This document shows positions 40,972-49,041 of a stretch of DNA of 64,000 bases, in pieces. The stretch lies in the NCBI RefSeq assembly GCF_034258515.1, contig NZ_CP139438.1, forward strand, positions 3,534,001 to 3,598,000, written 5' to 3'. Position 1 is the stretch's first letter; each line of letters begins with the position of its first letter. This DNA is from Pseudarthrobacter oxydans. GTDB taxonomy: Bacteria; Actinomycetota; Actinomycetes; Actinomycetales; Micrococcaceae. The translations under genes and the position numbers were made by a program. The notes beneath the pieces are model-generated. The model did not search any database. It was not told the DNA's origin and saw nothing but the letters and a program-made list of their open reading frames with translations.

Positions 40972-41940
40972 GTGAGCAAACAGATTCCCGCCCAAGTGTC
41001 AGACGTCTTCGACCCCATCCGCTGGCGGACCGTGGCCGGTTTCGAGGACTTCCAGGACATGACGTACCACCGGCAGGTGGAAAGGGATTCCGACGGCGGG
41101 TGGGTGCGTGACCTGCCCGCGGTGCGGATCGCCTTCAACCGGCCGGAAGTGCGGAACGCGTTCCGGCCCGGCACTGTCGACGAGCTCTACCGTGCCATGG
41201 ACCACGCCCGCATGACCCCGGACGTTGCCACCGTGCTGCTCACCGGCAACGGCCCCTCCCCCAAGGACGGCGGCCACTCCTTCTGCTCCGGCGGGGACCA
41301 GCGGATCCGGGGCCGGGACGGCTATCGGTACGTAGTACAAGACACAGCAGACGGCGAGTCGCAGGAAACCATCGACCCCGCCCGCGCCGGCAGGCTGCAC
41401 ATCCTGGAAGTCCAGCGGCTGATGCGGACCATGCCGAAGGTGGTCATCGCCGTCGTCAACGGCTGGGCGGCCGGCGGCGGGCACTCGCTGCACGTCGTGG
41501 CGGACCTGACCATCGCCTCCCGCCAGCACGGCAAGTTCAAGCAGACGGATGCCACCGTGGGCAGCTTCGACGCCGGCTACGGCTCCGCCCTGCTCGCACG
41601 GCAGATCGGGCAGAAGGCAGCGCGCGAGATCTTCTTCCTGGCCCGCGAATATTCCGCCGGGGACATGGTGCGGATGGGTGCGGTGAACGAGGCCGTGGAC
41701 CACGAACGCCTGGAAGAGGTTGCCTTGGAGTACGCAGCTGATATTGCCCGGCAGTCGCCGCAGGCCATCCGCATGCTCAAGTTCGCCTTCAACCTTGCCG
41801 ACGACGGCCTGGCCGGCCAGCAGGTGTTTGCCGGCGAGGCCACGCGGCTGGCGTACATGACGGACGAGGCGGTGGAGGGCAAGGAAGCCTTCCTGCAAAA
41901 ACGCGAACCCGACTGGTCCTCCTTCCCGTACTACTTCTAG
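40972..41940 (+). CDS. menB: 1,4-dihydroxy-2-naphthoyl-CoA synthase
   Basis: MenB closes the second ring of the menaquinone precursor from o-succinylbenzoyl-CoA. The 322-residue crotonase-family protein starts at GTG 40972 with a 30-residue extension (DIRWRTV-like FDPIRWRTVAGFEDFQDMTYHR). It has FCSGGDQRIRG, GWAAGGGHSLHVVADLTIAS, TVGSFDAGYGSALLARQIG and a C-terminal EAFLQKREPDWSSFPYYF, all MenB hallmarks. menE follows 14 bp downstream. Confidence 0.96.
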   Translation: MSKQIPAQVSDVFDPIRWRTVAGFEDFQDMTYHRQVERDSDGGWVRDLPAVRIAFNRPEVRNAFRPGTVDELYRAMDHARMTPDVATVLLTGNGPSPKDGGHSFCSGGDQRIRGRDGYRYVVQDTADGESQETIDPARAGRLHILEVQRLMRTMPKVVIAVVNGWAAGGGHSLHVVADLTIASRQHGKFKQTDATVGSFDAGYGSALLARQIGQKAAREIFFLAREYSAGDMVRMGAVNEAVDHERLEEVALEYAADIARQSPQAIRMLKFAFNLADDGLAGQQVFAGEATRLAYMTDEAVEGKEAFLQKREPDWSSFPYYF

Positions 41941-41953
41941 CCAGGAGCGGCAT

Positions 41954-43132
41954 ATGAACAGCGGCCCACTCAATGTAGAGCCCGCCCTCAAGGCCCTCGC
42001 GGCCGCCCTCCACGGCGAGGGCCCCGCCGTCGAACTCTCGGTCGGGAGCGACGGCGCCCTGCTGGTGGGACATGTGGAAACTCCCGGCTGCGATGACGCG
42101 GTGGCCGTGGTGCGCACGTCCGGCTCCACCGGCGCCCCCAAGGCGACGGTGTTGACGGTGGAATCTCTGGCTGCCTCCTCCATGGCTACGGCTCTGGCGC
42201 TCAAGGGCGAAGGCCAGTGGCTCCTGGCCCTTCCGGTGGAGTACGTGGCGGGCATCCAGGTCCTGGTCCGTTCCCTGTTCGCCGGCACCCGCCCGTGGGT
42301 CATGGACATGTCCCGGGGTTTCACGCCCCAAGCATTCACCGAGGCTGCCCTGGAACTGACGGACAGGATCAGGTTCACCTCCCTGGTTCCCACCCAGCTC
42401 CAGCGCCTCCTCGACGAACCGTCTCCGGAAACCCTGGCCGTGCTCCGCCGCTTCAACGCCGTCCTGCTGGGCGGCGCCCCGGCCCCCGCCTCACTGCTGG
42501 CCGCCGCCCGCGACGCCGGCGTCCGGGTCATCACCACCTACGGCTCCGCCGAGACGTCCGGCGGGTGCGTCTACGACGGCTTCCCCCTGGAGGGAGTGTC
42601 CCTCCGGGTTGAGGGGGACGGCCGGATCCTGCTCGGCGGTGACACCATCGCTGCGGGGTACCTTGAGGCCCCTGAAAGCACCGAGACGTTCTTCGAGGAG
42701 GACGGCGTGCGCTGGTACCGCACCAGCGACCTGGGCCGCATCGGCGAGGACGGCCGCCTGACCGTCCTGGGCCGCGCGGACGACGTGATCATCACCGGGG
42801 GCATGAAGGTTTCCGCGGCGCATGTCCAGGACGAGCTGGTGAAGTCCGACGGCGTCGCGGCGGCTTTCGTGGCGGGCGTGCCCTCCGCGGAATGGGGCCA
42901 GGCCGTGGCCGCCTACGTGGCGCTGGCAGAGTCCGCACGGGGCGCCGAAGCCGACGACGCCCTGCCCAGCCGGGACCATGCCGTCGTGCTTCAGCAGGAA
43001 TGGCGCCGGACATTGGGGATCCTGGCACCCAAAACGGTCCTGGCCGCATCCTCGCTGCCGCTGCTGCCCAACGGCAAGCCGGACCGGCTGGCCATGACCG
43101 CCGAACTGAATGCCCTCCACGAGGGAAAGTAA
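41954..43132 (+). CDS. menE: o-succinylbenzoate-CoA ligase
   Basis: MenE forms o-succinylbenzoyl-CoA with ATP. The 392-residue adenylate-forming enzyme has the P-loop VRTSGSTGAPKATVL (about residues 50-64), TYGSAETSGGCVYDG, and the A8 hinge region DLGRIGEDGRLTVLGRADDVIITGG, with a shorter C-terminal domain ending LPLLPNGKPDR. It is short compared with other acyl-CoA ligases but similar to actinobacterial MenE. It follows menB by 14 bp. Confidence 0.94.
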   Translation: MNSGPLNVEPALKALAAALHGEGPAVELSVGSDGALLVGHVETPGCDDAVAVVRTSGSTGAPKATVLTVESLAASSMATALALKGEGQWLLALPVEYVAGIQVLVRSLFAGTRPWVMDMSRGFTPQAFTEAALELTDRIRFTSLVPTQLQRLLDEPSPETLAVLRRFNAVLLGGAPAPASLLAAARDAGVRVITTYGSAETSGGCVYDGFPLEGVSLRVEGDGRILLGGDTIAAGYLEAPESTETFFEEDGVRWYRTSDLGRIGEDGRLTVLGRADDVIITGGMKVSAAHVQDELVKSDGVAAAFVAGVPSAEWGQAVAAYVALAESARGAEADDALPSRDHAVVLQQEWRRTLGILAPKTVLAASSLPLLPNGKPDRLAMTAELNALHEGK

Positions 43133-43199
43133 AGTAGACCTGCACCATCCGGCAGGCCCCCGCCTGCCGCCCTCCCCAACCACACACGAGGTACTGACC

Positions 43200-44081
43200 G
43201 TGGCTACAGCCGCACAATGGATCCAAGGCGCCCGACTCCGGACGCTGCCCGCCGCGATTGCGCCGGTGCTGATCGGCTCCGCCGCCGCCTACGAGATGGA
43301 TTCGTTCCTCCTGTTCAACGCCATCCTCGCGGCGCTCGTGGCACTCCTGCTGCAGGTGGGCGTGAACTTCGCCAACGACTACTCGGACGGCATCCGCGGC
43401 ACCGACGATGACCGGGTGGGCCCGCTGCGGCTTGTGGGATCAGGGGCGGCAAGCCCGGAGCACGTCAAGCGGGCCGCCTTCGGCGCGTTCGCCGCAGCCA
43501 TGGTCTTCGGGCTGGTCCTGGTGGTGATCACCCAGAGCTGGTGGCTCATCCTGGTGGGACTGGGCTGCGTCATGGCCGCCTGGGGCTACACCGGAGGCAA
43601 GAACCCTTACGGCTACATGGGCCTGGGCGATGTTTTCGTGTTTGTGTTCTTCGGACTGGTGGCAACCCTGGGCACCACCTACACCCAGGCCGGGCAGATC
43701 AACCTGCCCTCCATCATCGGCGCGATCGGCACCGGCCTCATCGCCACCGCCCTGCTCATGGCCAACAACGTCCGGGACATTCCCACGGACATGCAGGCCG
43801 GCAAGAAGACCCTGGCGGTCCGGCTGGGCGACAAGCACGCCCGGGAAAGCTATGTGCTGATGCTGGCCGTGGCCATCCTGCTGGTGGTCATCCTGGCTCC
43901 CGGCCGGCCGTGGATGCTGATTGTGCTGCTGCTGATTCCGGCCTGCCTGATGCCGGCATGGCTGATGATCAACGGCCGCAAGCGCAAGAGCCTGATCCCG
44001 GTCCTGAAGCAGACCGGCCTGATCAACCTCGGCTACAGCCTGCTGTTCTCACTGGGCCTGGTCCTCAGCCACGGGTTCTAG
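43200..44081 (+). CDS. menA: 1,4-dihydroxy-2-naphthoate polyprenyltransferase
   Basis: MenA prenylates DHNA at the membrane to give demethylmenaquinone. GTG 43200 (GAGG about 10 bp upstream) gives 293 residues. It has about eight membrane helices and the UbiA-type prenyl-diphosphate motif VNFANDYSDGIRGTDDDR with a second Asp-rich loop NNVRDIPTDMQAGKKTLAVRLG. It completes the menB-menE-menA block; a 67-bp gap separates it from menE. Confidence 0.95.
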   Translation: MATAAQWIQGARLRTLPAAIAPVLIGSAAAYEMDSFLLFNAILAALVALLLQVGVNFANDYSDGIRGTDDDRVGPLRLVGSGAASPEHVKRAAFGAFAAAMVFGLVLVVITQSWWLILVGLGCVMAAWGYTGGKNPYGYMGLGDVFVFVFFGLVATLGTTYTQAGQINLPSIIGAIGTGLIATALLMANNVRDIPTDMQAGKKTLAVRLGDKHARESYVLMLAVAILLVVILAPGRPWMLIVLLLIPACLMPAWLMINGRKRKSLIPVLKQTGLINLGYSLLFSLGLVLSHGF

Positions 44082-44083
44082 TC

Positions 44084-44395
44084 CTAAGCCCGCTTGCGGT
44101 CCTTGGCGTCGTTGCTGATGGCCACGTCCGGGTTGGCGTCCAGGAGGGCGTCCTCGGCGCGGGCGTCCTGGACCTCGCCGGCCGAACGCAGCGGTTTGGC
44201 CTTGCCGGAGAAACGGTGCTGCAGTGCTGCCGCTGCTTCGTCCCGCTGCTTCTGGAAGAACAGGTAGCTCACGGCGAAGGCAATCAGGGCCGCGCAGATG
44301 ACGGACATCAGGGCGCCCAGGCCCAGGAAGGTGAAAAGCACGAACAGGGGTGCGAACAGCGCCAGGCGGATCAGGGAATATTTCAAAAAGGCCAC
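44084..44395 (-). CDS. DUF4229 membrane protein
   Basis: The 103-residue protein starts MAFLKYSLIRLALFAPLFVLF and has two membrane helices (about 5-25 and 29-48), then a charged cytoplasmic tail ending NDAKDRKRA. The pattern matches the actinobacterial DUF4229 family, commonly near men genes. Function is unknown. It converges on menA with a 2-bp gap. Confidence 0.85.
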   Translation of the reverse strand: MAFLKYSLIRLALFAPLFVLFTFLGLGALMSVICAALIAFAVSYLFFQKQRDEAAAALQHRFSGKAKPLRSAGEVQDARAEDALLDANPDVAISNDAKDRKRA

Positions 44396-44457
44396 TATTC
44401 AAGTTTAGCCGCCTCCCGCCCACGGCCCCTGCGCCTCCTGACGATAGACTTAATGGC

Positions 44458-44850
44458 ATGCTCCTCCGTGTGGTTTTGGCCGTCGCAGTCCTCGCCATCT
44501 TCGTGTACGGGCTCGTCGACGTGATCCGCACCGACGCGCGCCTCACCCGCGGGATCTCCAAACCTGCCTGGATCGTGGTCATGATCGTCCTGCCGGTGAT
44601 CGGGGCGGTCCTCTGGCTCCTGATCGGCCGGCCGCGCGGCGCTCCCCCGCAGCGCCAGAACTACAGCCACCCCACCGCCCCGGACGACGATCCGGACTTC
44701 CTCCGCAACCTGGAGGTGCGCCGCCGGCAGGAAGCCGAGGCCGCACGCCTGAAGAAGCTCAAGGATGAGCTGGACGCCAAGGCAAAGACCGACGACGGCG
44801 GGAAAGACAAGCACGAAACCGACGAACACGACACCGACGGACTGAAGTAG
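44458..44850 (+). CDS. PLD nuclease N-terminal-like small membrane protein
   Basis: The 130-residue protein has two membrane helices: 1-20, and about 38-60 with KPAWIVVMIVLPVIGAVLWLLIGRPRG, the PLDNc_N pattern. A long charged, coiled-coil-prone tail (KKLKDELDAKAKTDDGG) follows. No nuclease domain is present. It starts at ATG 44458, 12 bp before the next membrane-protein gene's region, and is divergent from the DUF4229 gene. Function is unknown. Confidence 0.85.
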   Translation: MLLRVVLAVAVLAIFVYGLVDVIRTDARLTRGISKPAWIVVMIVLPVIGAVLWLLIGRPRGAPPQRQNYSHPTAPDDDPDFLRNLEVRRRQEAEAARLKKLKDELDAKAKTDDGGKDKHETDEHDTDGLK

Positions 44851-44862
44851 GGAACCAGTCTG

Positions 44863-45471
44863 ATGGCCCGCGACGCTGACGGAGAAGACCGGCTGCGGAA
44901 CCCTGCCGGTGCAGCGTCGCCGCCAGACGGGCCACCCCGCACACAGCCCGCGCCGCCTCCGCGGCCCGGGCTGTCCTATTCGTCCCCGGCACCGATCGTG
45001 GTGGTCCCGCCGGCACCGGGGAGCGTCCGGGTGGCCAGGAACCTCTGGCTGTTCAGCTTCGTGGCCGGGTTGGCGGTCCTGGTGGGCTCCTTCCTTACCC
45101 GGGACTCCCACTTGGAACGGCTGCGAAGCGTGGTGCAGGAAACGGCTCCCGGCGGCGACGAGACCGCCATAACCACGGCCACCGCCATCGTCTTTTGGGG
45201 AAGCATCGGTGCGCTGCTGCTGGTAATGCTCCTCGAGGCGGCAATGCTCGGCGTGGTGGCAGGCCGGCAGGGCTGGGCCCGGTTGGCACTGGTCCCGCTG
45301 CTGGCGGGGCACGTGCTGGTCATGGTGGTGACGGCCACGTTCCTGGTGCCCCCGGGCGACGCCGGCAGCTATGTGGCCATCCTCTGGGGCATCGAGATCC
45401 TGCTGGCATTCATCGGGCTCGTCCTGTTCTTCTTCCCGTCCGCTGCCGCCTGGCTCAGGTCAGGCCGGTAA
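44863..45471 (+). CDS. Polytopic membrane protein of unknown function
   Basis: The 202-residue protein has a Pro-rich cytoplasmic N-terminus (about residues 1-55) and four predicted membrane helices (about 60-80, 108-130, 138-160, 170-195). It lies 12 bp after the PLDN-like gene, so they are likely co-transcribed. The end overlaps the convergent dynamin gene by 12 bp. I do not recognise a family. Confidence 0.82.
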   Translation: MARDADGEDRLRNPAGAASPPDGPPRTQPAPPPRPGLSYSSPAPIVVVPPAPGSVRVARNLWLFSFVAGLAVLVGSFLTRDSHLERLRSVVQETAPGGDETAITTATAIVFWGSIGALLLVMLLEAAMLGVVAGRQGWARLALVPLLAGHVLVMVVTATFLVPPGDAGSYVAILWGIEILLAFIGLVLFFFPSAAAWLRSGR

Positions 45472-46989
45472 CGGTTTGGCCTGGCGCGACGAGTGTTGGG
45501 CGAGCTGACGCTGGAATTCGCGCACTGAACATTCCGCCACGATGCCTTCGCAGCTGCGGATCACCACCCGGCAGGCGTCCTGGGCCGCCCGGTCCGTCAG
45601 CGGGTTCTCCGCCAGTGCACGCCAGCGGGACAGCAAACGCCGTGCCTCGTCAGCCAACTGTTCGGGGGTGGCATCCGGGCCCAGCCCGAGCCGTACATGG
45701 GAGGCAGCACCCAGGCCCCCGATGAGTGCCTCTGCTTCGGCGGCAAACTCGGGGTTCAGTCCGACGCCGGTGGTCCGCAGCGTCGACAACAGCCGCAGTT
45801 CCCGGAACTCATGGGCGTTGGCCTGCAGCTTCTCCAGGGCCTCGGCGAGGTGCTCGGTCCCCTTGCGGGGAGAAGCGCGGAGCAGGGCTTCCACCCCCAC
45901 CAAGGCTGTCCGGGCCTTCAACGCATCTGCCCGTGCCTGGAACTGCCGGCCCACCGTCTCCAGCAGCGGGTCCAGGCCGCTGCGCCGGGCAAGCTCGTGG
46001 GCAAGTGGCGTTGGCTGGTCGAATCCATTCCGGAGCAGGACCACCGCCAGGCGGATGCCAAAAAGGCCGTATCTCTCCAGCAGCGAGGCCCGGGCCTCAG
46101 CCGTCATGCCTTCCGGATCCGTTGCGCGGAGGAACCGGTCCGCCGAGAGCATCATCTTTTCCCTGGCCGCGCGGTCCATGCCGGCCAGCAGTTCAAGCGC
46201 GCGGAAGTCCGGCTGGCGCATGGTCCGGGCACTTTGCGCCAGGAGGCCGGCAACGGGTACCACACCCAGCGCCAGCTTCCTCAGGTTGTGGTCGCGGCGG
46301 TACCTTTCGGCGATGTCTCCGGCGGACAGGAGGGAATCGATCCGTCCTGCGCCCACCTCGTCGGCCCGGGACAGGACGGCAATGGCATTCACGGTGCCTG
46401 AGCGGCCCACGGCGGTGTCGGCAAAGGATTCCAGGAACCTTAGGTCCGAGGCGTGCATGTGCCGCATCAGGTAGATGATGGCATCAGCCTCCGACGGGGT
46501 ATCCAAGGGGGTCAGGAAGCTGGTGGACCGTGCAGATATGTCCCCCGAGAGCGAGGCTATGCCGGGGGTATCGATCAGCGTCATGTCTTTCAGGCCCGGC
46601 GCGGGCCACTGGACGTCCAGGCGCTCCACGTCCTCCGCCCGCACGTCCCCCAGGACGAACACCAGCCGCCCGTCCACGCGTTTGAGGGGCAGGCTCCTGG
46701 GTTCGCCCTGCACCGGGTATAGCGTGATGCGGGGCGTGTGCCCGTGCCGGTACCACGTGATGATCCGGGTGCATTCGCCGGTATCCGTGGGAGCTATCTC
46801 TTCCCCGATAATCGCGTTCAGCAGCGTGGACTTTCCGGCTTTCACCATTCCGGCGATGGCGATCCGCAGGGGCTCGGACAGCCTGCGCCCATAGCCCTTG
46901 AGCGCGTCGGAGGCAGCAGGATCATCCCCGTACACTTCCAGGGCGGCGGCAACCAGCTCCTTGGCACCGGCCATCGTAGGGTTCTTCAT
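45460..46989 (-). CDS. Dynamin-like GTPase, IniC-type
   Basis: The 509-residue protein has a dynamin-family GTPase domain: G1 GMVKAGKST (47-55), switch region around TDTGECTRIITWYRHG, G3 IDTPG (139-143), and G4 LSRAD (206-210). The C-terminal half is helical, with no clear membrane segment. In mycobacteria the IniA/IniC pair forms bacterial dynamin-like proteins associated with the membrane and cell-wall stress. Its ATG overlaps the stop of the upstream IniA-like gene by 4 bases, the same tandem arrangement. Substantially shorter than its partner, it is likely to work as a heteromer with it (inference). Confidence 0.88.
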   Translation of the reverse strand: MKNPTMAGAKELVAAALEVYGDDPAASDALKGYGRRLSEPLRIAIAGMVKAGKSTLLNAIIGEEIAPTDTGECTRIITWYRHGHTPRITLYPVQGEPRSLPLKRVDGRLVFVLGDVRAEDVERLDVQWPAPGLKDMTLIDTPGIASLSGDISARSTSFLTPLDTPSEADAIIYLMRHMHASDLRFLESFADTAVGRSGTVNAIAVLSRADEVGAGRIDSLLSAGDIAERYRRDHNLRKLALGVVPVAGLLAQSARTMRQPDFRALELLAGMDRAAREKMMLSADRFLRATDPEGMTAEARASLLERYGLFGIRLAVVLLRNGFDQPTPLAHELARRSGLDPLLETVGRQFQARADALKARTALVGVEALLRASPRKGTEHLAEALEKLQANAHEFRELRLLSTLRTTGVGLNPEFAAEAEALIGGLGAASHVRLGLGPDATPEQLADEARRLLSRWRALAENPLTDRAAQDACRVVIRSCEGIVAECSVREFQRQLAQHSSRQAKPLPA

Positions 46990-48932
46990 CCCACGGCCGC
47001 CACGGTTGAAGCCCCCGCCGGCCGGCCGGCTGAAGGCCGGGCAGTGTCCTGGCCTCCGCCCGCCTGGCGGGGCGTTGCCGCAGATACCTCTGCGGCAACA
47101 GCTGCGGCGGCGCGGGACACCGCGTCAACCTTCTTAAGCTCCGCCTTGATCTCCCGGATGCGGGCGTCCTTTTCGAGGGCATATGTGGTGGCTGCCTGTT
47201 GCGCTGCCGCTACAGAGTCCGTCAGCGAACGGTGGTGCTCGTCCGCGATCTCCGTGAAGTGGTCACGGATGGAGCGCTGAACCAGCCGCAGCCGGTCCTT
47301 CAGCTGCTTGCCTACCTGGAACGTGACATCGTCCAGCTGGCGCCGTACCAGCGCCTTGGCTTCGGCCTGCCGGCGCTTGAGCCGCGCTTCCTGGTCTTCC
47401 CGGAATGCCTTGCGTCCCAGCAACAGTCCGGCCCCCACGGAGAGGGGATTGATCAAAGCCATCCCAAAGATCCCCGTCAGGAGGCCAAACATCAGCACAC
47501 CGCCGTAGGATCCGCGCATGCCGATCAGGACCTTCTGCACCGGCTTGATGCGTCCGTCGTCGAGCGTTGGCATTTCGTCCACGGGGTCCAGGGCATCCCC
47601 GGTGTCGGAGACGCGGAACACCGGCAGGGTGACTTCATCGGCGGCGAAGTGTTCTGCCACCTGCGCCGCCAGCCACTGGGCCCGTTCACTGGTCCATACG
47701 AACGTGTCCGAAATGGCGGCCGCCGCGCATTCCTCGAGCCACTTGGAGAACTGCGGCCACGTGGGTCCCGGGTCGCCCTGGTCTATGGCTGTCTCGGCTT
47801 CCCGCTGGATCCGCCGCAGCCGGTCCCGGAGGTCGTATTCCATGTCCGCGATCAGGTCGCTGATGCCGTCGTTGAGGGTGATCTGCCACCGCGCGGAGCG
47901 TTTCCGCAGGTCGTCCGCCTCGGCCTTGGCCAGCTCCAGCCCCGCGATCATCTGGGGCGTACCCTGCGGGTTCTCGAGGGCTTCAAGCTCGGACTGCAGC
48001 GAGAGCCGCAGGTTTTCCGTAACTGACAGCAGGTCCTGGCTCACCGAACGCCGCTGGAGGCGCTGCGCCTTGCCCAGGATCTCGTTCCGGAGGTGCGTGA
48101 TCAGCCCCGGGAAGCCGGATTCGGCGTTGAGCTCGGCATCCTGCAGCCGGGAAGCCTCCAGGCGCAGGTCGGAGGAGACGGGGTAGAGCGGGATGTCCGG
48201 TGCAACCTGGGCCAGGTGGGCCCGGTCCAGCTCCTCGACGCGACGCCATTCCGAGTAGAGGTCGGTCTTGGACAGGACCCCCACCACACTGGGGGTGATC
48301 CGCATGGCCTGCCGGAGGAAGCGCAGTTCCGGTTCGGTGTATTCCTGCGAGGCGTCGCTGACCAGCAGCATGGCATCCGCTGTGGGCAGTGCGGTGAGGG
48401 TGGTCAGGGTGTGTGAGGATCCCATGCCGCCAACGCCCGGGGAGTCGATAACGGTGAGTCCGCCGGTCAGTATCCTGCGGGGAAGGCAGACCTCGGCGGC
48501 CACAAGTTTCTTGCTGTTGCCAGGGTTGCCGCGTTCTGAAACGAAGGCGGCAAGTTCGGCAATGTTGACTGGCTGCCGCTCCACGTTGGATTCGTCCGGG
48601 GCGTCCGTGCCGTCTTTTGGCACCAGGATGCTCGCCGAGGCGGGATCGCCGTAGCGGACCACCGTGGGGACGGAGGTGGCGATGTCGTCATCCACCGGGC
48701 ACACAGGGGCATTGACCAGGGCATTGATGAGCTTGCTCTTGCCTTGCTTGAATTCGCCGACGACGATCACCCGGATGCTCGGGTCCTTCAGCCTTGCCAG
48801 GGTTTGGTGCAGGCGTTTGCGGAGATCCGCCCTGTCCCCCGTGCCCACCAGCTGAAGGCCTTGCTCCACCAGCTTGATGAGCTGCCCCGCGCTTGCCGGC
48901 GTTGGCTGTCCTGCCGTTCCTGCTTCTGCCAC
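46986..48932 (-). CDS. Dynamin-like GTPase, IniA-type
   Basis: The 648-residue protein has G1 VVGEFKQGKSKLINAL (58-72), the switch TSVPT (86-90), G3 DSPGVGGMG near 158, and G4 LSKTD near 212. A hydrophobic segment at about 474-510 (GGVLMFGLLTGIFGMALINPLSVGAGLLLG) may insert into the membrane, as the paddle does in bacterial dynamins. The C-terminus is a coiled-coil region and a Pro/Ala-rich tail. It is translated from the same message as the IniC-like gene, overlapping by ATGA. A hairpin lies between it and the upstream iniB-like gene. Confidence 0.9.
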   Translation of the reverse strand: MAEAGTAGQPTPASAGQLIKLVEQGLQLVGTGDRADLRKRLHQTLARLKDPSIRVIVVGEFKQGKSKLINALVNAPVCPVDDDIATSVPTVVRYGDPASASILVPKDGTDAPDESNVERQPVNIAELAAFVSERGNPGNSKKLVAAEVCLPRRILTGGLTVIDSPGVGGMGSSHTLTTLTALPTADAMLLVSDASQEYTEPELRFLRQAMRITPSVVGVLSKTDLYSEWRRVEELDRAHLAQVAPDIPLYPVSSDLRLEASRLQDAELNAESGFPGLITHLRNEILGKAQRLQRRSVSQDLLSVTENLRLSLQSELEALENPQGTPQMIAGLELAKAEADDLRKRSARWQITLNDGISDLIADMEYDLRDRLRRIQREAETAIDQGDPGPTWPQFSKWLEECAAAAISDTFVWTSERAQWLAAQVAEHFAADEVTLPVFRVSDTGDALDPVDEMPTLDDGRIKPVQKVLIGMRGSYGGVLMFGLLTGIFGMALINPLSVGAGLLLGRKAFREDQEARLKRRQAEAKALVRRQLDDVTFQVGKQLKDRLRLVQRSIRDHFTEIADEHHRSLTDSVAAAQQAATTYALEKDARIREIKAELKKVDAVSRAAAAVAAEVSAATPRQAGGGQDTARPSAGRPAGASTVAAVG

Positions 48933-48980
48933 GGTCTGTCCTTTGCCTCAATTCTCGGAAATGGAACGGGGGGTGAGCCC

Positions 48981-49018
48981 CGAAAAGCCCGGCAGGAGGG
49001 AGAAACCTCCTGCCGGGC
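48981..49018 (-). terminator. Terminator/attenuator between the iniB-like and iniA-like genes
   Basis: Perfect 13-bp arms (48987-48999 and 49006-49018, GCCCGGCAGGAGG) flank a 6-base loop. On the minus strand the left end runs into TTTTCG. It comes after the iniB-like stop and before the dynamin ATG, so it can end or attenuate transcription between these genes. Confidence 0.8.
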
Positions 49019-49041
49019 ACTTCCGCTGCCCCCGGGGCCGC

